Shown piece by piece: positions 8,841 to 19,955 of a DNA stretch of 64,000 nt. Origin of the DNA: Polynucleobacter sp. Adler-ghost (GTDB lineage: Bacteria; Pseudomonadota; Gammaproteobacteria; Burkholderiales; Burkholderiaceae); contig NZ_CP061320.1 of the NCBI RefSeq assembly GCF_018688495.1, positions 1,150,586-1,214,585 of the forward strand, written 5' to 3'. Within the stretch, counting starts at the first letter, position 1, and each line of letters starts with the position of its first letter. The position numbers were made by a program, and so were the translations under genes. The notes under the pieces are model-generated. The model was given only the letters and a program-made list of their open reading frames with translations, had not been told where the DNA came from and did not search any database.

Positions 8841-10055
8841 TTACTGCGCTTGCTTATCAGTATGAATATAGCCCACCAACCAGAAGGTAAGCAAGCCACA
8901 TGCTGCCGCCCCATAACCAACTAGGTTGTAGTGCTCCATTTTTCCATCTGCACTAATTGTCACCACCATGCCAGCAAGCACTGAGGCAAGCCCCGACGCC
9001 AACATTTGCACTGAGCCCATCAAGCTCATAAAGGTACCCCGAATTTTGGCATCCACCACCTGACTCACGATTGCCATCGCCGGAATCATGCGCCCTGAAA
9101 CTAAGACAAAAAATGCCGTGGAGTTAATCAATACTACCCATAGCGGTACCGGCATTAAATTAGTGGTCACTAGTAATGGAACTAAGCTGATCACTGCGAG
9201 CGTCCTAAATACTTTGACCTTGCCGTAACGATCAGACATCTGCCCAATCAGGCGAGAGCTCAACAGCGTAGCAAGGCCGCCACAAAGATAGATCAAAGAA
9301 ATATAGGAGTTTTCAACACCGACATTCGAGGTGAGATAGAGTGCAATATACGGAATGACAGAAAATCCCGTCAACATGATCAACGCCATAAAAAAGAATG
9401 CGCGTAGATGTTGGTGGGCAAGCAAGATATTCCAGATCTGGCTGAGGCGACTTCCCTCGTGAATGTGCTGTAGGTGGCCAGAGATCTTGGGGATATTGCG
9501 ATAACCCAAATACAAAATGAGGCTGGATATCAAAGCAATAAAAAAGAATGGCGCTCGCCAACCTAAATACGGAATATTGTGAGCCAACAATAGACTAAGA
9601 GGAACTCCCGCTACAGTTGATACCGAAAAAGCAGACATTACCGTACCCAAAGCCTTGCCTCTCCGCTCAAACGGAATGGAGTCCGCAACAATCGTTTGCA
9701 CCAGCGCACTCAGAATACCGCCAAATGCACCTGCAAATGCCCGAGCAATAAAAAGGGAGTGGTAATCCGGCGCCAAACCACAGACTAAGGTAGCGATAAT
9801 GAAACATGCATATAAACTAAGCAGTAGTACTCGCCTCTCAAAGCGATCTACAAAGTAAGTGGCAAAGACACCAGCAAGAGCCGCGGCAAAAGTATAGGAA
9901 GAAAGTAATAGACCGAACTCATGGGTATTGATATTGAGCTCGCGAATAAATTCGGGGCCCAAAGGCATCATGATCATGAAGTCCAGGATGTGGGTGAACT
10001 GAATTCCGGCCAAGGAGAATAAGAAAAAGTGTTCCTTCTTTTTGCCGCCTGGCAT
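8841..10055 (-). CDS. MFS transporter
   Basis: This 404-residue inner-membrane carrier has about 12 predicted membrane segments. The first is around FFLFSLAGIQFTHILDFMIM. The loop 2-3 region carries the MFS motif in diverged form (DRFERR), and an ERRGKALG stretch follows segment 4. It resembles the arabinose-efflux/drug-exporter type DHA1 group, but the substrate is unknown. ATG 10055 is preferred over the TTG at 10070 because GAGG lies 5 bp upstream of it. It is the first gene of the leftward run that includes the dienelactone hydrolase (29 bp away). Confidence 0.9.
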   Translation of the reverse strand: MPGGKKKEHFFLFSLAGIQFTHILDFMIMMPLGPEFIRELNINTHEFGLLLSSYTFAAALAGVFATYFVDRFERRVLLLSLYACFIIATLVCGLAPDYHSLFIARAFAGAFGGILSALVQTIVADSIPFERRGKALGTVMSAFSVSTVAGVPLSLLLAHNIPYLGWRAPFFFIALISSLILYLGYRNIPKISGHLQHIHEGSRLSQIWNILLAHQHLRAFFFMALIMLTGFSVIPYIALYLTSNVGVENSYISLIYLCGGLATLLSSRLIGQMSDRYGKVKVFRTLAVISLVPLLVTTNLMPVPLWVVLINSTAFFVLVSGRMIPAMAIVSQVVDAKIRGTFMSLMGSVQMLASGLASVLAGMVVTISADGKMEHYNLVGYGAAACGLLTFWLVGYIHTDKQAQ

Positions 10056-10212
10056 GTGATCCTCGGTCAATGGTTTCTTAATATGAAATTAGGGATACTG
10101 CATTATCAACCTAGGGGATGGAAACCTAGCCTTGCTGAATTGAGAGCACCGCCCAGTAAAAGTGGATCCTGATAGTCAACGTCGGCAATAAATTAGCATA
10201 AGGTGTATCATT

Positions 10213-10224
10213 AGGGTTAACCCT
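10213..10224. promoter_or_regulatory. 12-bp palindrome before a small gene
   Basis: AGGGTTAACCCT is a perfect palindrome just upstream of the AAGGAG ribosome site of the small gene at 10239. It could be an operator or a 5' untranslated region element. No function is known. Confidence 0.3.
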
Positions 10225-10238
10225 TAAAGGAGCTCACC

Positions 10239-10394
10239 ATGGCACATTCAAACTCAGTACAGTTTCAACAGGCATCCGCTTTCAGTTTTAAGCCTTTTTT
10301 AGCGATTAAAGACTTTTTCGTATTGCTGGCAGTTGCTTTTAGCGAAGCTAAAGTGATGGAACAGAAATCACGTAGAACTAGTGGAAATTGGTAA
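10239..10394 (+). CDS. small hypothetical protein, 51 aa
   Basis: A short frame starts at ATG 10239, seven bases after a very good AAGGAG site (10227-10232), and ends with TAA. A textbook terminator follows at 10451. The product begins MAHSNSVQFQQ, has a hydrophobic stretch in the middle (FLAIKDFFVLLAVAF) that could be a short amphipathic or membrane helix, and ends in a basic segment with a final Trp. I recognise no family. The ribosome site plus terminator make it a credible independently transcribed small gene. Confidence 0.7.
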   Translation: MAHSNSVQFQQASAFSFKPFLAIKDFFVLLAVAFSEAKVMEQKSRRTSGNW

Positions 10395-10450
10395 TTTATT
10401 GCTGATTTAGCTCTGTTTTAGGCCATTTTTGGTCATTTTTGATGAATTAA

Positions 10451-10475
10451 GCCTCCGTATTTTGGAGGCTTTTTC
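10451..10475 (+). terminator. Rho-independent terminator after small gene
   Basis: GCCTCC at 10451-10456 pairs with GGAGGC at 10464-10469 across a 7-nt loop, then TTTTTCTTT. Confidence 0.85.
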
Positions 10476-10491
10476 TTTATCAATAGCGCCC

Positions 10492-10995
10492 CTAGCGCAA
10501 TATATAGTAGCCATAAACACAGCGTGACCCAGCCCGAGACGGGTTGTGGGTATCCTGAATAACGCCGTCAATGACAGCCGTAAGATGCTTAGAAACCTTC
10601 ACAATTAATCTGCCCGATGGCAGCTCATTCGCTAGTAAATGGACTTTACAGCCAGCACCAACCTGCATCGTCGGCACCCAATCAAACCCATGACCCAGGA
10701 TGTAGTCATGAAATACATTGCGATGATTGCCATTGCGCGGTGAAGCTCCCTGAGCATTGAGCCGTCTAGCTAACTTATCGTTTCTTTGATCGGCATAGGC
10801 TGCATTGGCAGCACGAAGATCTTCGTAAACTTGTATATAAGGCAGTTGGGCAGCAATGGCAATCGCCCGAACAACGCAGTCACCTGCCCCACCTTTAAAG
10901 CCTGCAAGCTCCCTACCCCCGTCATTGACTGCAAAGCCTAGCTCTTGGCCACGACTACTAGATGGCTTGGTGAAGAAGTTTAAAAAGCTCAGCAT
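10492..10995 (-). CDS. hypothetical protein with papain-like Cys/His pattern
   Basis: From the ATG at 10995 the product has 167 residues. A GGAGDCVVRAIAIA block places a Cys (about residue 40) at the N-terminus of a helix. A later KHLTAVIDG gives a His on a strand, and DTHNPSR follows. That order (Cys helix, then His, then Asn/Asp) recalls papain-like peptidase folds and similar phage-borne proteins, but this is inference. The open frame extends up to 11064, yet those first 23 codons are read through the malate synthase terminator (11038-11065). The shorter start is therefore much more likely, although no clear ribosome site is visible before it. Confidence 0.65.
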   Translation of the reverse strand: MLSFLNFFTKPSSSRGQELGFAVNDGGRELAGFKGGAGDCVVRAIAIAAQLPYIQVYEDLRAANAAYADQRNDKLARRLNAQGASPRNGNHRNVFHDYILGHGFDWVPTMQVGAGCKVHLLANELPSGRLIVKVSKHLTAVIDGVIQDTHNPSRAGSRCVYGYYILR

Positions 10996-11032
10996 TGAAT
11001 GGGTGGGAATTGATGGAAGTTGTGACCAAAAA

Positions 11033-11065
11033 GAAAAAATGGACTTGCCTTTCGGCAAATCCATT
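11033..11065 (-). terminator. Rho-independent terminator of malate synthase gene
   Basis: On the minus strand, ATGGATTTGCC and GGCAAGTCCAT form an 11-bp stem with one mismatch around a GAAA tetraloop, followed by a T-rich tract. It lies 22 bp downstream of the malate synthase stop codon. Confidence 0.85.
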
Positions 11066-11086
11066 CTAAATGCTGCTCACTTGAGA

Positions 11087-13303
11087 TTACTTTGCTTGCG
11101 CCTGCTTGACCTTCAAACGCCAAGCATGCAACAAGGGTTCGGTGTACCCGTTTGGCTGCTCAAGACCCTTAAAAATCAGATCACTTGCAGCTTGAAATGC
11201 GTATGAATCCTTATAGTTTGGCATCATTGGCTTGTATAAAGGATCGTCAGCATTTTGCGTGTCAACAATAGCAGCCATACGTTGCATCGCTTCCTCTACT
11301 TCAGCCTTAGTTACATACTTATGTAGCAACCAGTTGGCAATATGCTGACTAGAAATACGCAATGTTGCGCGATCTTCCATTAAGCCTACGTTATAGATAT
11401 CAGGCACCTTGGAGCAACCAACACCCTGGTCAATCCAGCGAACTACATAACCCAAAATACCTTGGCAATTATTATTCAGAGATTCGCGAATCTCCTCTTT
11501 AGTCCAATCAGGATAAAGCGCAATAGGCACAGTCAAGAGCTCATCGGTTAAGGCCTCATACTCTGCTGCAGTATCTTGCTTCTCCATATCCTCTTGGATC
11601 TTTGCTACATCGACTTGGTGATAGTGCATTGCATGCAAAGTTGCAGCGGTAGGTGATGGCACCCAAGCTGTGTTTGCTCCTGCCTGAGGGTGTGCAGCTT
11701 TCTGCTCTACCATTTCCTTCATGAGATCTGGCGCAGGCCACATGCCTTTACCAATTTGTGCGCGACCACGTAAGCCGCAATCTAAGCCTGCTAATACGTT
11801 ACGGCGCTCATAAGCTCCAAACCATTTAGCAATCTTCATCCTACCTTTACGAACCATGGCGCCGCCATACATGCCGGTATGCATCTCATCACCAGTACGG
11901 TCTAAGAATCCAGTATTAATGAAGGCAACACGAGCACCAGCCGCAGCAATAGCAGCTTTAATATTGACGCTCATACGGCGCTCTTCATCCATGATGCCTA
12001 ATTTGACAGTGTTCTCAGGTAAGCCGAGTAATTTCTCAACCCGACCGAATAGTTCGCTAGCAAATGCTACTTCTTCTGCGCTATGCATTTTTGGCTTAAC
12101 AATATAGACAGAGCCCTTCCGTGTATTACCAATAGCCTGAGTCGCTGGGCGATTGATGTCATACAAAGCAATCAAGACTGTCACGACTGCATCTAAGATA
12201 CCTTCGTAGATTTCCTTGCCATCGCCAGTGATGATGGCTGGGTTGGTCATCAGGTGTCCAACGTTACGGAGAAACAAGAGCGATCGGCCATGCAAAGTGA
12301 CAACACCATCTTTAGCATTAACAGCGCCAATGCCTGCGGTGTATTGACGGTCTGCGTTGAGTTTGCGGGTAAACGTCTTGCCACCTTTGCTGACTTCTTC
12401 AACCAAGGTGCCTTTGAGAATGCCTAACCAATTCTCATAAGCAAGAACCTTATCGTCGCCATCCACTACTGCTACTGAGTCCTCTAGGTCCAAAATAGTA
12501 GAGAGCGCAGCTTCAAGTACCACATCATTTACTCCCGCTAAATCAGCGGCCCCAATGGTTTTGGTCTTATCAATTTGAATATCAATATGAATACCATGAT
12601 TGCGCAATAAAACAGATGATGGTGCAGAGGCATCGCCTTGGTAACCAACAAACTGCTTCTCATCAACTAAACCCGTTGTGCTTCCGTCTTTTAATTTCAC
12701 GGACAGTTTTTTGTCTACGACGCTATAAGCAAGGACATCACCATAGGAGGCCTTAGCCAAAGGTGCTGCTTGATCTAAAAACTGACGTGCGTAGGCAACT
12801 ACCTTGGCGCCACGAATTGGGTTATAGGATCCCGCTTTAGTAGCGCCATCTTCCTCAGAAATAACATCTGTGCCGTACAAAGCATCATACAAAGAACCCC
12901 AACGCGCATTTGCGGCATTTAAGGCATAGCGTGCATTGAGCACAGGAACAACCAGTTGAGGACCGGCTTGAAGAGCTAATTCGTCATCCACATTTTGAGT
13001 AGTAGCCAAAACTTTGGCAGGCACATCGTCGATATAACCAATTTCTTTTAAATACTTGCGATAAGCAGGCATATCTTTGATCGGACCAGGGTTGGCTTGA
13101 TGCCATTTATCCAAATCTAATTGCAAGCGATCACGCTTAGCTAGTAAAGCTTCATTTTTTGGACTCAGATCTTTCACGATCTCGTCAAAACCCTTCCAAA
13201 AATCTGCGCTTTTAATACCTGTGCCAGGCAAAACTTGATCTTCAATAAAACGGTAAAGCGGTGTAGCTACTTGAAGGCTATTACATTGTGTACGTGCTGT
13301 CAT
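11087..13303 (-). CDS. glcB: malate synthase G
   Basis: This enzyme condenses glyoxylate and acetyl-CoA into malate and allows growth on glycolate or acetate. The 738 residues match the single-chain G isoform (E. coli 723). Visible are the large TIM barrel with [17 protein letters not shown], the [18 protein letters not shown] region (catalytic acid side) and the C-terminal [18 protein letters not shown] segment. The frame extends to TTG 13321, but ATG 13303 (MTARTQCN) is the usual start. It follows purA after about 60 bp and has its own terminator. Confidence 0.97.
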   Translation of the reverse strand: MTARTQCNSLQVATPLYRFIEDQVLPGTGIKSADFWKGFDEIVKDLSPKNEALLAKRDRLQLDLDKWHQANPGPIKDMPAYRKYLKEIGYIDDVPAKVLATTQNVDDELALQAGPQLVVPVLNARYALNAANARWGSLYDALYGTDVISEEDGATKAGSYNPIRGAKVVAYARQFLDQAAPLAKASYGDVLAYSVVDKKLSVKLKDGSTTGLVDEKQFVGYQGDASAPSSVLLRNHGIHIDIQIDKTKTIGAADLAGVNDVVLEAALSTILDLEDSVAVVDGDDKVLAYENWLGILKGTLVEEVSKGGKTFTRKLNADRQYTAGIGAVNAKDGVVTLHGRSLLFLRNVGHLMTNPAIITGDGKEIYEGILDAVVTVLIALYDINRPATQAIGNTRKGSVYIVKPKMHSAEEVAFASELFGRVEKLLGLPENTVKLGIMDEERRMSVNIKAAIAAAGARVAFINTGFLDRTGDEMHTGMYGGAMVRKGRMKIAKWFGAYERRNVLAGLDCGLRGRAQIGKGMWPAPDLMKEMVEQKAAHPQAGANTAWVPSPTAATLHAMHYHQVDVAKIQEDMEKQDTAAEYEALTDELLTVPIALYPDWTKEEIRESLNNNCQGILGYVVRWIDQGVGCSKVPDIYNVGLMEDRATLRISSQHIANWLLHKYVTKAEVEEAMQRMAAIVDTQNADDPLYKPMMPNYKDSYAFQAASDLIFKGLEQPNGYTEPLLHAWRLKVKQAQAK

Positions 13304-13363
13304 TTCTGAATCCCAAAGCAAATGTGTAAATTAAATATAAAAAGTTAAAAAAGAAGTATTTTA

Positions 13364-14731
<1,368 letters not shown>

Positions 14732-14754
14732 TTAGTGTGTTGTTAATAAAGCTT

Positions 14755-15918
14755 TTACTTCTTTTTTACTACCCATGAGCTATCTTGCTTTACCAACTCA
14801 CGATCGCAATGATATTCAGCGGTTTCTACATCATCACCGCCAAGCGCTTGAATGACCACTTCACCGGCATTGCGCAACTCGCTAATCTTGCTAGCCAGGC
14901 TGGAATCCAAAGTCCAAGGCGCTACGATAGCGGGCTTTTTTTGCGCTACAGGGGCAAGGTTAGCCAGAGTCAATAAATCCATAGAAAAGCCAGTCGCAGG
15001 ACGGGAGCGTCCAAATGCTTGACCGACATGATCGTATCTACCACCTCTAGCAATTGGTTGTGGCAACTGATCAACATAAGCTGCAAACATCACACCGCTG
15101 TGATATTGATATCCACGCAAATCCGCCAGATCGATACTGAGCTCAACATTTCCTGGAAGTGCATCAGTGGCTGCAGCTAAATTTTCTAATTGCGCCAAAG
15201 CCTCATCAATCAATTGATGTTTAGGCAAAGACTTTCTAGCACCAGCTAAAACTTGCCCACAAGGACCATTTAATTCAGTCAGAGCCATTAAGGCTTGCGC
15301 AGATTTTGCTGGTAGTCCTTTAGCCCAGATGGCCAAACGTGGTCGATCCTTACTTTGGAGCAAGCTATACAGAGCCTCAACATCGCCCTTCTCTTTAACT
15401 TGTCCATCCAGAATTCCTTCCAGCACACCCGCATGCGAAAGATCAAGATATACCTTATTCAGCCCAGCTAGACGTAAGGTTTGTAGCAATAAAGTAATCG
15501 CCTCGAAATCGGCTTCCGAAGTAGCGCATCCATAAATCTCTGCGCCAATTTGTAATTCTTCGCGAGCGGAACTGCCTACTGGTGTGCGCGCATGAGCAAC
15601 AGATCCTGCATAGCAGAGCCGTGTTACACCTTTACGATTGAGTAAATGCGCATCAATACGAGCAACTTGCGGGGTCATATCTGCACGTAGACCTAATGTA
15701 CGGCCAGACAACTGATCAACCAATTTAAATGTCTGTAAATTAAGATCTGAACCAGTACCAGTGAGCAAAGAGTCCAGGAACTCCAATATAGGAGGGGCAA
15801 CTAACTCATAGCCATAGGACTGATACAAATCCAGAATAGCGCGACGCAGAGTCTCCACCTTGCGAGCCTCGGCTGGCAAAACATCAGCAATATCTTCAGG
15901 AAGTAACCAGCGATTCAT
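14755..15918 (-). CDS. hisZ: ATP phosphoribosyltransferase regulatory subunit
   Basis: HisZ is a catalytically inactive HisRS-like paralogue that binds short-form HisG and makes it active and histidine-sensitive in the first step of histidine synthesis. The 387 residues carry the class II synthetase-like motifs in diverged form ([61 protein letters not shown]). The HisRS anticodon-binding domain is missing, which separates it from the real hisS at 23178. It lies 18 bp after hflC and 50 bp before purA. Confidence 0.95.
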   Translation of the reverse strand: MNRWLLPEDIADVLPAEARKVETLRRAILDLYQSYGYELVAPPILEFLDSLLTGTGSDLNLQTFKLVDQLSGRTLGLRADMTPQVARIDAHLLNRKGVTRLCYAGSVAHARTPVGSSAREELQIGAEIYGCATSEADFEAITLLLQTLRLAGLNKVYLDLSHAGVLEGILDGQVKEKGDVEALYSLLQSKDRPRLAIWAKGLPAKSAQALMALTELNGPCGQVLAGARKSLPKHQLIDEALAQLENLAAATDALPGNVELSIDLADLRGYQYHSGVMFAAYVDQLPQPIARGGRYDHVGQAFGRSRPATGFSMDLLTLANLAPVAQKKPAIVAPWTLDSSLASKISELRNAGEVVIQALGGDDVETAEYHCDRELVKQDSSWVVKKK

Positions 15919-15936
15919 GATTTGAAATATTCACTC

Positions 15937-16809
15937 TTAATTTTTTTTGTGCATGAATTTAAAGAATTCGCCGTTAGGCTCAAGCACCATGACGTCCTTC
16001 TTATCTTTAAAGGAGCTTCGGTAGGCCTGAAGACTTTGATAGAACTGTGCAAACTGAGGATCACGTCCAAATGCATCGGCATACAAAGCAGTAGCTGTGG
16101 CATCACCAGATCCCTTAATTTTTTGGGCTTCACGATAGGCTTCAGCCAAAATCGTGTCACGCTGACGCTCTGCATTGGCTCGAATCTTGTCTGACTCTGC
16201 AGCACCTGTGGAGCGTAGCTCGTTAGCGACGCGTTTACGCTCTGCTTCCATCCGCCTATAAACGGAGTCACTGATTTCTGCCAATAGATCTACTCGCTTG
16301 AGGCGAACGTCAACGATTTCGACGCCAATGTCAGAAGCATCGTCAGCTACTTTTGTACGAATACCCTGCATCACTTGCTCACGTTGATCTGAAATGATCT
16401 CTCTGACCGTGCGCTTAGTAAATTCTTCATTCAAGGCAGAGCGCACTAACTGAGTTAAGCGATCTTGTGCCAAACGTTCATCACCTTTAAAGCTAACAAA
16501 GAACTTACGGGGATCAACAATACGCCACTTCACATAAGAATCTACCAAAAGATTTTTCTTCTCAGAGGTAATAAAGCGCTCTGCTTCCGGAGTGTCAATT
16601 GTCAAAATACGACGATCAAAGAAGCGTACGTTTTCAAAGGGCGCTGGGAACTTCACTTGCAGACCAGGCTGCTCAATCACGCGCACGATTTGCCCAAAAG
16701 AAAACACCACAGCAAAGTTACGCTGATCGACCACAAAAATACTTGAAGTCAGAACATAGAACAGGCCAATCAGGCCAGCAATGGCGGCTAAGAGACGATT
16801 TGCATTCAT
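15937..16809 (-). CDS. hflC: HflC, FtsH-associated SPFH protein
   Basis: This 290-residue inner-membrane protein has one N-terminal signal-anchor (LLAAIAGLIGLFYVLTSSIF). An SPFH/band-7 domain follows (VVDQRNFAVVFSFGQIVRV), then a long helical region rich in Arg/Ala/Glu. With HflK it forms the periplasmic cage around FtsH and modulates its proteolysis. Its ATG overlaps the hflK stop as TAATG, so translation is coupled. Confidence 0.96.
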   Translation of the reverse strand: MNANRLLAAIAGLIGLFYVLTSSIFVVDQRNFAVVFSFGQIVRVIEQPGLQVKFPAPFENVRFFDRRILTIDTPEAERFITSEKKNLLVDSYVKWRIVDPRKFFVSFKGDERLAQDRLTQLVRSALNEEFTKRTVREIISDQREQVMQGIRTKVADDASDIGVEIVDVRLKRVDLLAEISDSVYRRMEAERKRVANELRSTGAAESDKIRANAERQRDTILAEAYREAQKIKGSGDATATALYADAFGRDPQFAQFYQSLQAYRSSFKDKKDVMVLEPNGEFFKFMHKKN

Positions 16810-18308
16810 TATCTTGCATCCCCTCTATCACGGTTTCTCAAGCCGTCGCGTTTATCGGAAGCGCCAATGCCTGAGGTGTTGCTGGGGCTGGGGCTAGCTG
16901 TATTGTTGCTAAATGGGGCCGCTGGATTACCTGTTGCACCACCCACTGTCACAGATCCAGTAGGCGTTGAAGTTGGCGCCTGACCGGAAGCAACTTGTGC
17001 GCTTTCTGCGCTTACCTGGGCGATGATTTTATCTAGAGGCAAGTACAGCATGCTGTTGCTCTTAGTAGTGTCTACTAATACCTTAGACACGTTGTTGTAC
17101 ATCTCGCGCATGCTATCGATGTACATCCGATCGCGTGTCACACCTGGCGCTTTTGCGTACTCAGTCAGCACTTGCTTAAAGCGGTTTGCATCACCCTCTG
17201 CGGTGGCAACCACTCTAGACTTATAACCTTCGGCCTCTTGAATGAGTCGGTCGGCTGTACCCTTGGCGCGTGGAATGATGTCGTTCGCATAAGCTTGACC
17301 TTCACTCTTGAGTCGCTCCTGATCTTGTCCAGCCTTAACAGCATCATCGAATGCTGCCTGCACTTGCTCAGGCGGTTGAACGTTTTGAACAGTCACGCTC
17401 GTCACGTAAATACCAGTTTTATAGCTATCTAGAATCTTCTGTATTGAGGCAGCTAAGTCAATCGCAATCTTTTCACGGCCTTCATACAAAACAGTATCCA
17501 TCTTGCTACGCGCCACAATTTCACGTACTGCAGTTTCTGCAGCTTGCACCACAGTGGTGTCGGGATCGCGATTGTTAAACAAATAATCAGTTGGATCTTT
17601 TAAGCGGTACTGCACTGCGAAACGCACATCAATAATATTTTCGTCTTCCGTGAGCATGGAAGTATCTTTTTGATTGGTTGCTTTAATCAAAATAGAACGG
17701 CCAACCTCGACAGAACGCACACCGGAGACGTTAACGATTTGCTCGGTCTGAACAGGCCAAGGCATGCGCCAGTTAATACCAGGGCCTGCAGTGTAAGCAT
17801 ACTTACCAAAAGTGGTAACCACGCCCGACTGACCTTCTTGAATGATGTAAAAACCACTAAAGATCCACAGCAGTACCACACCGCCTGCAGCCATGATTAC
17901 CGTGACTTTGGATCCAAAGGGATTGGTGAAATTAAAGTTAGGCGCATTAAAGCCGCCGCCACCGTTACCACCATTACCGCGCTGTGATGGCGGAGGAATA
18001 TCAGTACTACTCGGCTTATTGCCTGGCGCACTGGATGTTGAGCCTGGCTTTTTCTTGCCGCCAAAAATACCGCTCAGGCGATCATTAAAGTCGCGCCATA
18101 ACTCATCCAAATCTGGAGGACCATCTGGCCTCGCAGGCTGATTTTGTGGTTGAGCTTCAACAGGCTTATCTGACCCCGGCTTAGCAGGATCTACTTTTGG
18201 AGCCTGATCAGAGCCTTGACCTTCTTTGGCATCTTTAGATCCATTACCAGGTTGACTGTTACCCCAGCCTGGATCATTGACCGAAAATAGTTCGAGAAAT
18301 TTACGCAT
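16809..18308 (-). CDS. hflK: HflK, FtsH-associated SPFH protein
   Basis: This 499-residue partner of HflC has a low-complexity Gly/Pro/Asn-rich cytoplasmic N-terminus (residues 1-125). A membrane segment near 135-155 (VIMAAGGVVLLWIFSGFYI) follows, then the SPFH domain (QEGQSGVVTTFGKY) and the long helical stalk. The C-terminal 70 residues are Ser/Thr/Pro/Gly-rich and probably disordered. It overlaps the end of hflX by 8 bp. Confidence 0.96.
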   Translation of the reverse strand: MRKFLELFSVNDPGWGNSQPGNGSKDAKEGQGSDQAPKVDPAKPGSDKPVEAQPQNQPARPDGPPDLDELWRDFNDRLSGIFGGKKKPGSTSSAPGNKPSSTDIPPPSQRGNGGNGGGGFNAPNFNFTNPFGSKVTVIMAAGGVVLLWIFSGFYIIQEGQSGVVTTFGKYAYTAGPGINWRMPWPVQTEQIVNVSGVRSVEVGRSILIKATNQKDTSMLTEDENIIDVRFAVQYRLKDPTDYLFNNRDPDTTVVQAAETAVREIVARSKMDTVLYEGREKIAIDLAASIQKILDSYKTGIYVTSVTVQNVQPPEQVQAAFDDAVKAGQDQERLKSEGQAYANDIIPRAKGTADRLIQEAEGYKSRVVATAEGDANRFKQVLTEYAKAPGVTRDRMYIDSMREMYNNVSKVLVDTTKSNSMLYLPLDKIIAQVSAESAQVASGQAPTSTPTGSVTVGGATGNPAAPFSNNTASPSPSNTSGIGASDKRDGLRNRDRGDAR

Positions 18309-19587
18309 CGTTTGGTGAGTACTTACGGTTAGGAATCGGATTAAATTCGGAAGTTTCTGGTCGTTCTGGTAAAGGAGCTAAAAACTCGTCTGGGTCCATT
18401 TGAACTTTGGCGCGATTCTGCTCGACCCTTATTCTATCAGTCATTTGAGAGCATTCAGCAAGGGCTGATCGCAATAAATCAAGGCCTAGGCCCGTCTTGG
18501 CGGAGAGGAAAACCTGGCTAGGAATTCCCTCGGCATCGCGCACTATGACCGCCCCTTCCGTAAAAGTCTGGGGCATCTGATCAATCTTGTTCATGACCTC
18601 AATTCGGGGGATATCATCAGCCCCGATTTCCCGTAAAACAGCTTCTACTTCAGCCTTTTGCTCCCTTGCGACTGGGCTACAGGCGTCAATCACGTGCAAA
18701 ATCAGATCAGCATGAATGGTTTCATCCAAGGTTGCCCTGAATGCCTCCACCAGCTGGTGCGGTAACTCTCGGATAAATCCCACTGTATCGGAAACCACAA
18801 TTGAACCCACACCGTCTAAATGGACTTTACGGGAGGTTGTGTCTAGGGTTGCAAATAACTGATCTGCCGCATAAGTCCCTGCTTTTGTAAGGGAATTAAA
18901 CAAAGTGGATTTACCAGCGTTGGTGTAACCCACCAGCGAAACTGAAAAAATGTCCCTTCGATTACGAGCTCTTCTTTGCGTTCTCTGCTGGCGCTGAAGC
19001 TTCTCAAGCTCGACCTCTAAACGTTTAGCCTTAGTTGCCAGCATCCGCCGATCTAACTCCATCTGGGTTTCACCAGGACCGCCCCGCACACCAATACCAC
19101 CGCGTTGACGCTCTAGGTGACTCCAGGCACGCACCAATCGAGACATGCGGTAGCGAACCTGGGCTAACTCGACCTGCGTTTTACCGATATGACTTTGCGC
19201 TCTTTGGCTAAAGATGTCCAAAATCAGACCGGTTCGGTCCATCACATGAAAGCCAATATGGCGCTCTAAATTACGTTGCTGGGTTGGGGAAAGTGGATGG
19301 TTAAAGATCACCAATTCTGCACCATGCTCTTCCATCGCTTTTTTAACTTCATTCGCCTTGCCTGAACCAATAAACAAAGCGGGATCCGTTTTACCCTTGC
19401 GGGCAATCACACTGGTGATAGGTATGGAGCCGGCACTTTGCGCAAGCAGGCTGAGCTCTGCCATGCTGTCCGCAAAATCTTCACGGCCTGTGTCGACACC
19501 AACCAGAACGGCACGCGCCGCATCTACACCCGTTTTAAACAGAGCTAACTTCTTCCGTGCGGAACTCCACTGCGCGAGCAGGAACAA
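18301..19587 (-). CDS. hflX: GTPase HflX (start uncertain)
   Basis: HflX is a ribosome-binding GTPase that splits stalled 70S ribosomes under stress. The protein has an N-terminal HflX domain with [11 protein letters not shown] and [15 protein letters not shown], a helical linker with [14 protein letters not shown], and the G domain: G1 [13 protein letters not shown]3 [11 protein letters not shown]4 NKID. The reading frame overlaps hfq. No ATG or GTG lies before the conserved domain, and the first possible starts are TTG 19587 or a CTG near 19542. The latter follows GGAAGAAG at good spacing, inside the hfq tail. The true start is therefore unresolved and may be non-canonical. Confidence 0.93.
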   Translation of the reverse strand: MFLLAQWSSARKKLALFKTGVDAARAVLVGVDTGREDFADSMAELSLLAQSAGSIPITSVIARKGKTDPALFIGSGKANEVKKAMEEHGAELVIFNHPLSPTQQRNLERHIGFHVMDRTGLILDIFSQRAQSHIGKTQVELAQVRYRMSRLVRAWSHLERQRGGIGVRGGPGETQMELDRRMLATKAKRLEVELEKLQRQQRTQRRARNRRDIFSVSLVGYTNAGKSTLFNSLTKAGTYAADQLFATLDTTSRKVHLDGVGSIVVSDTVGFIRELPHQLVEAFRATLDETIHADLILHVIDACSPVAREQKAEVEAVLREIGADDIPRIEVMNKIDQMPQTFTEGAVIVRDAEGIPSQVFLSAKTGLGLDLLRSALAECSQMTDRIRVEQNRAKVQMDPDEFLAPLPERPETSEFNPIPNRKYSPNDA

Positions 19588-19777
19588 TGGTAGAAATTGC
19601 GTGTTTGTAGACCATCTGAGTTACGGTATTGCGCAAGAGGACTACGTATTGATCGAACGATTCAATATTGCCCTGCAGCTTAATGCCATTAACAAGATAA
19701 ATGGAGACAGGAACGTGCTCTTTGCGCAAGGCATTGAGGAAAGGATCCTGTAGTAATTGGATTTTGCTGTTGTTCAT
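19535..19777 (-). CDS. hfq: RNA chaperone Hfq
   Basis: This 80-residue Sm-like protein forms hexamers that pair small RNAs with mRNAs. The Sm1 motif ([25 protein letters not shown]) and the Sm2 motif with YKHAIST are intact. Gln8 (in [11 protein letters not shown]), Phe42-like FDQY and the KH residues are present, so both RNA faces should work. The C-terminal tail is very short, ending soon after the core. It overlaps the start of hflX. Confidence 0.98.
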   Translation of the reverse strand: MNNSKIQLLQDPFLNALRKEHVPVSIYLVNGIKLQGNIESFDQYVVLLRNTVTQMVYKHAISTIVPARAVEFRTEEVSSV

Positions 19778-19955
19778 ACTGCTCCTTAATGGTTTTTCTT
19801 TGCTGCTATTTTGGGAGTCTTGCTTTTTTATCTATTGATCTATTGCTAGGTGATGCTAAAACGGCTGTATGTCTCCAACATAAGGGGGCTGATACTTAAA
19901 AAAACAAGCCCCTCACTTAGAACACAATTAAAACTGTAGCTCTATTTTTACCTTT

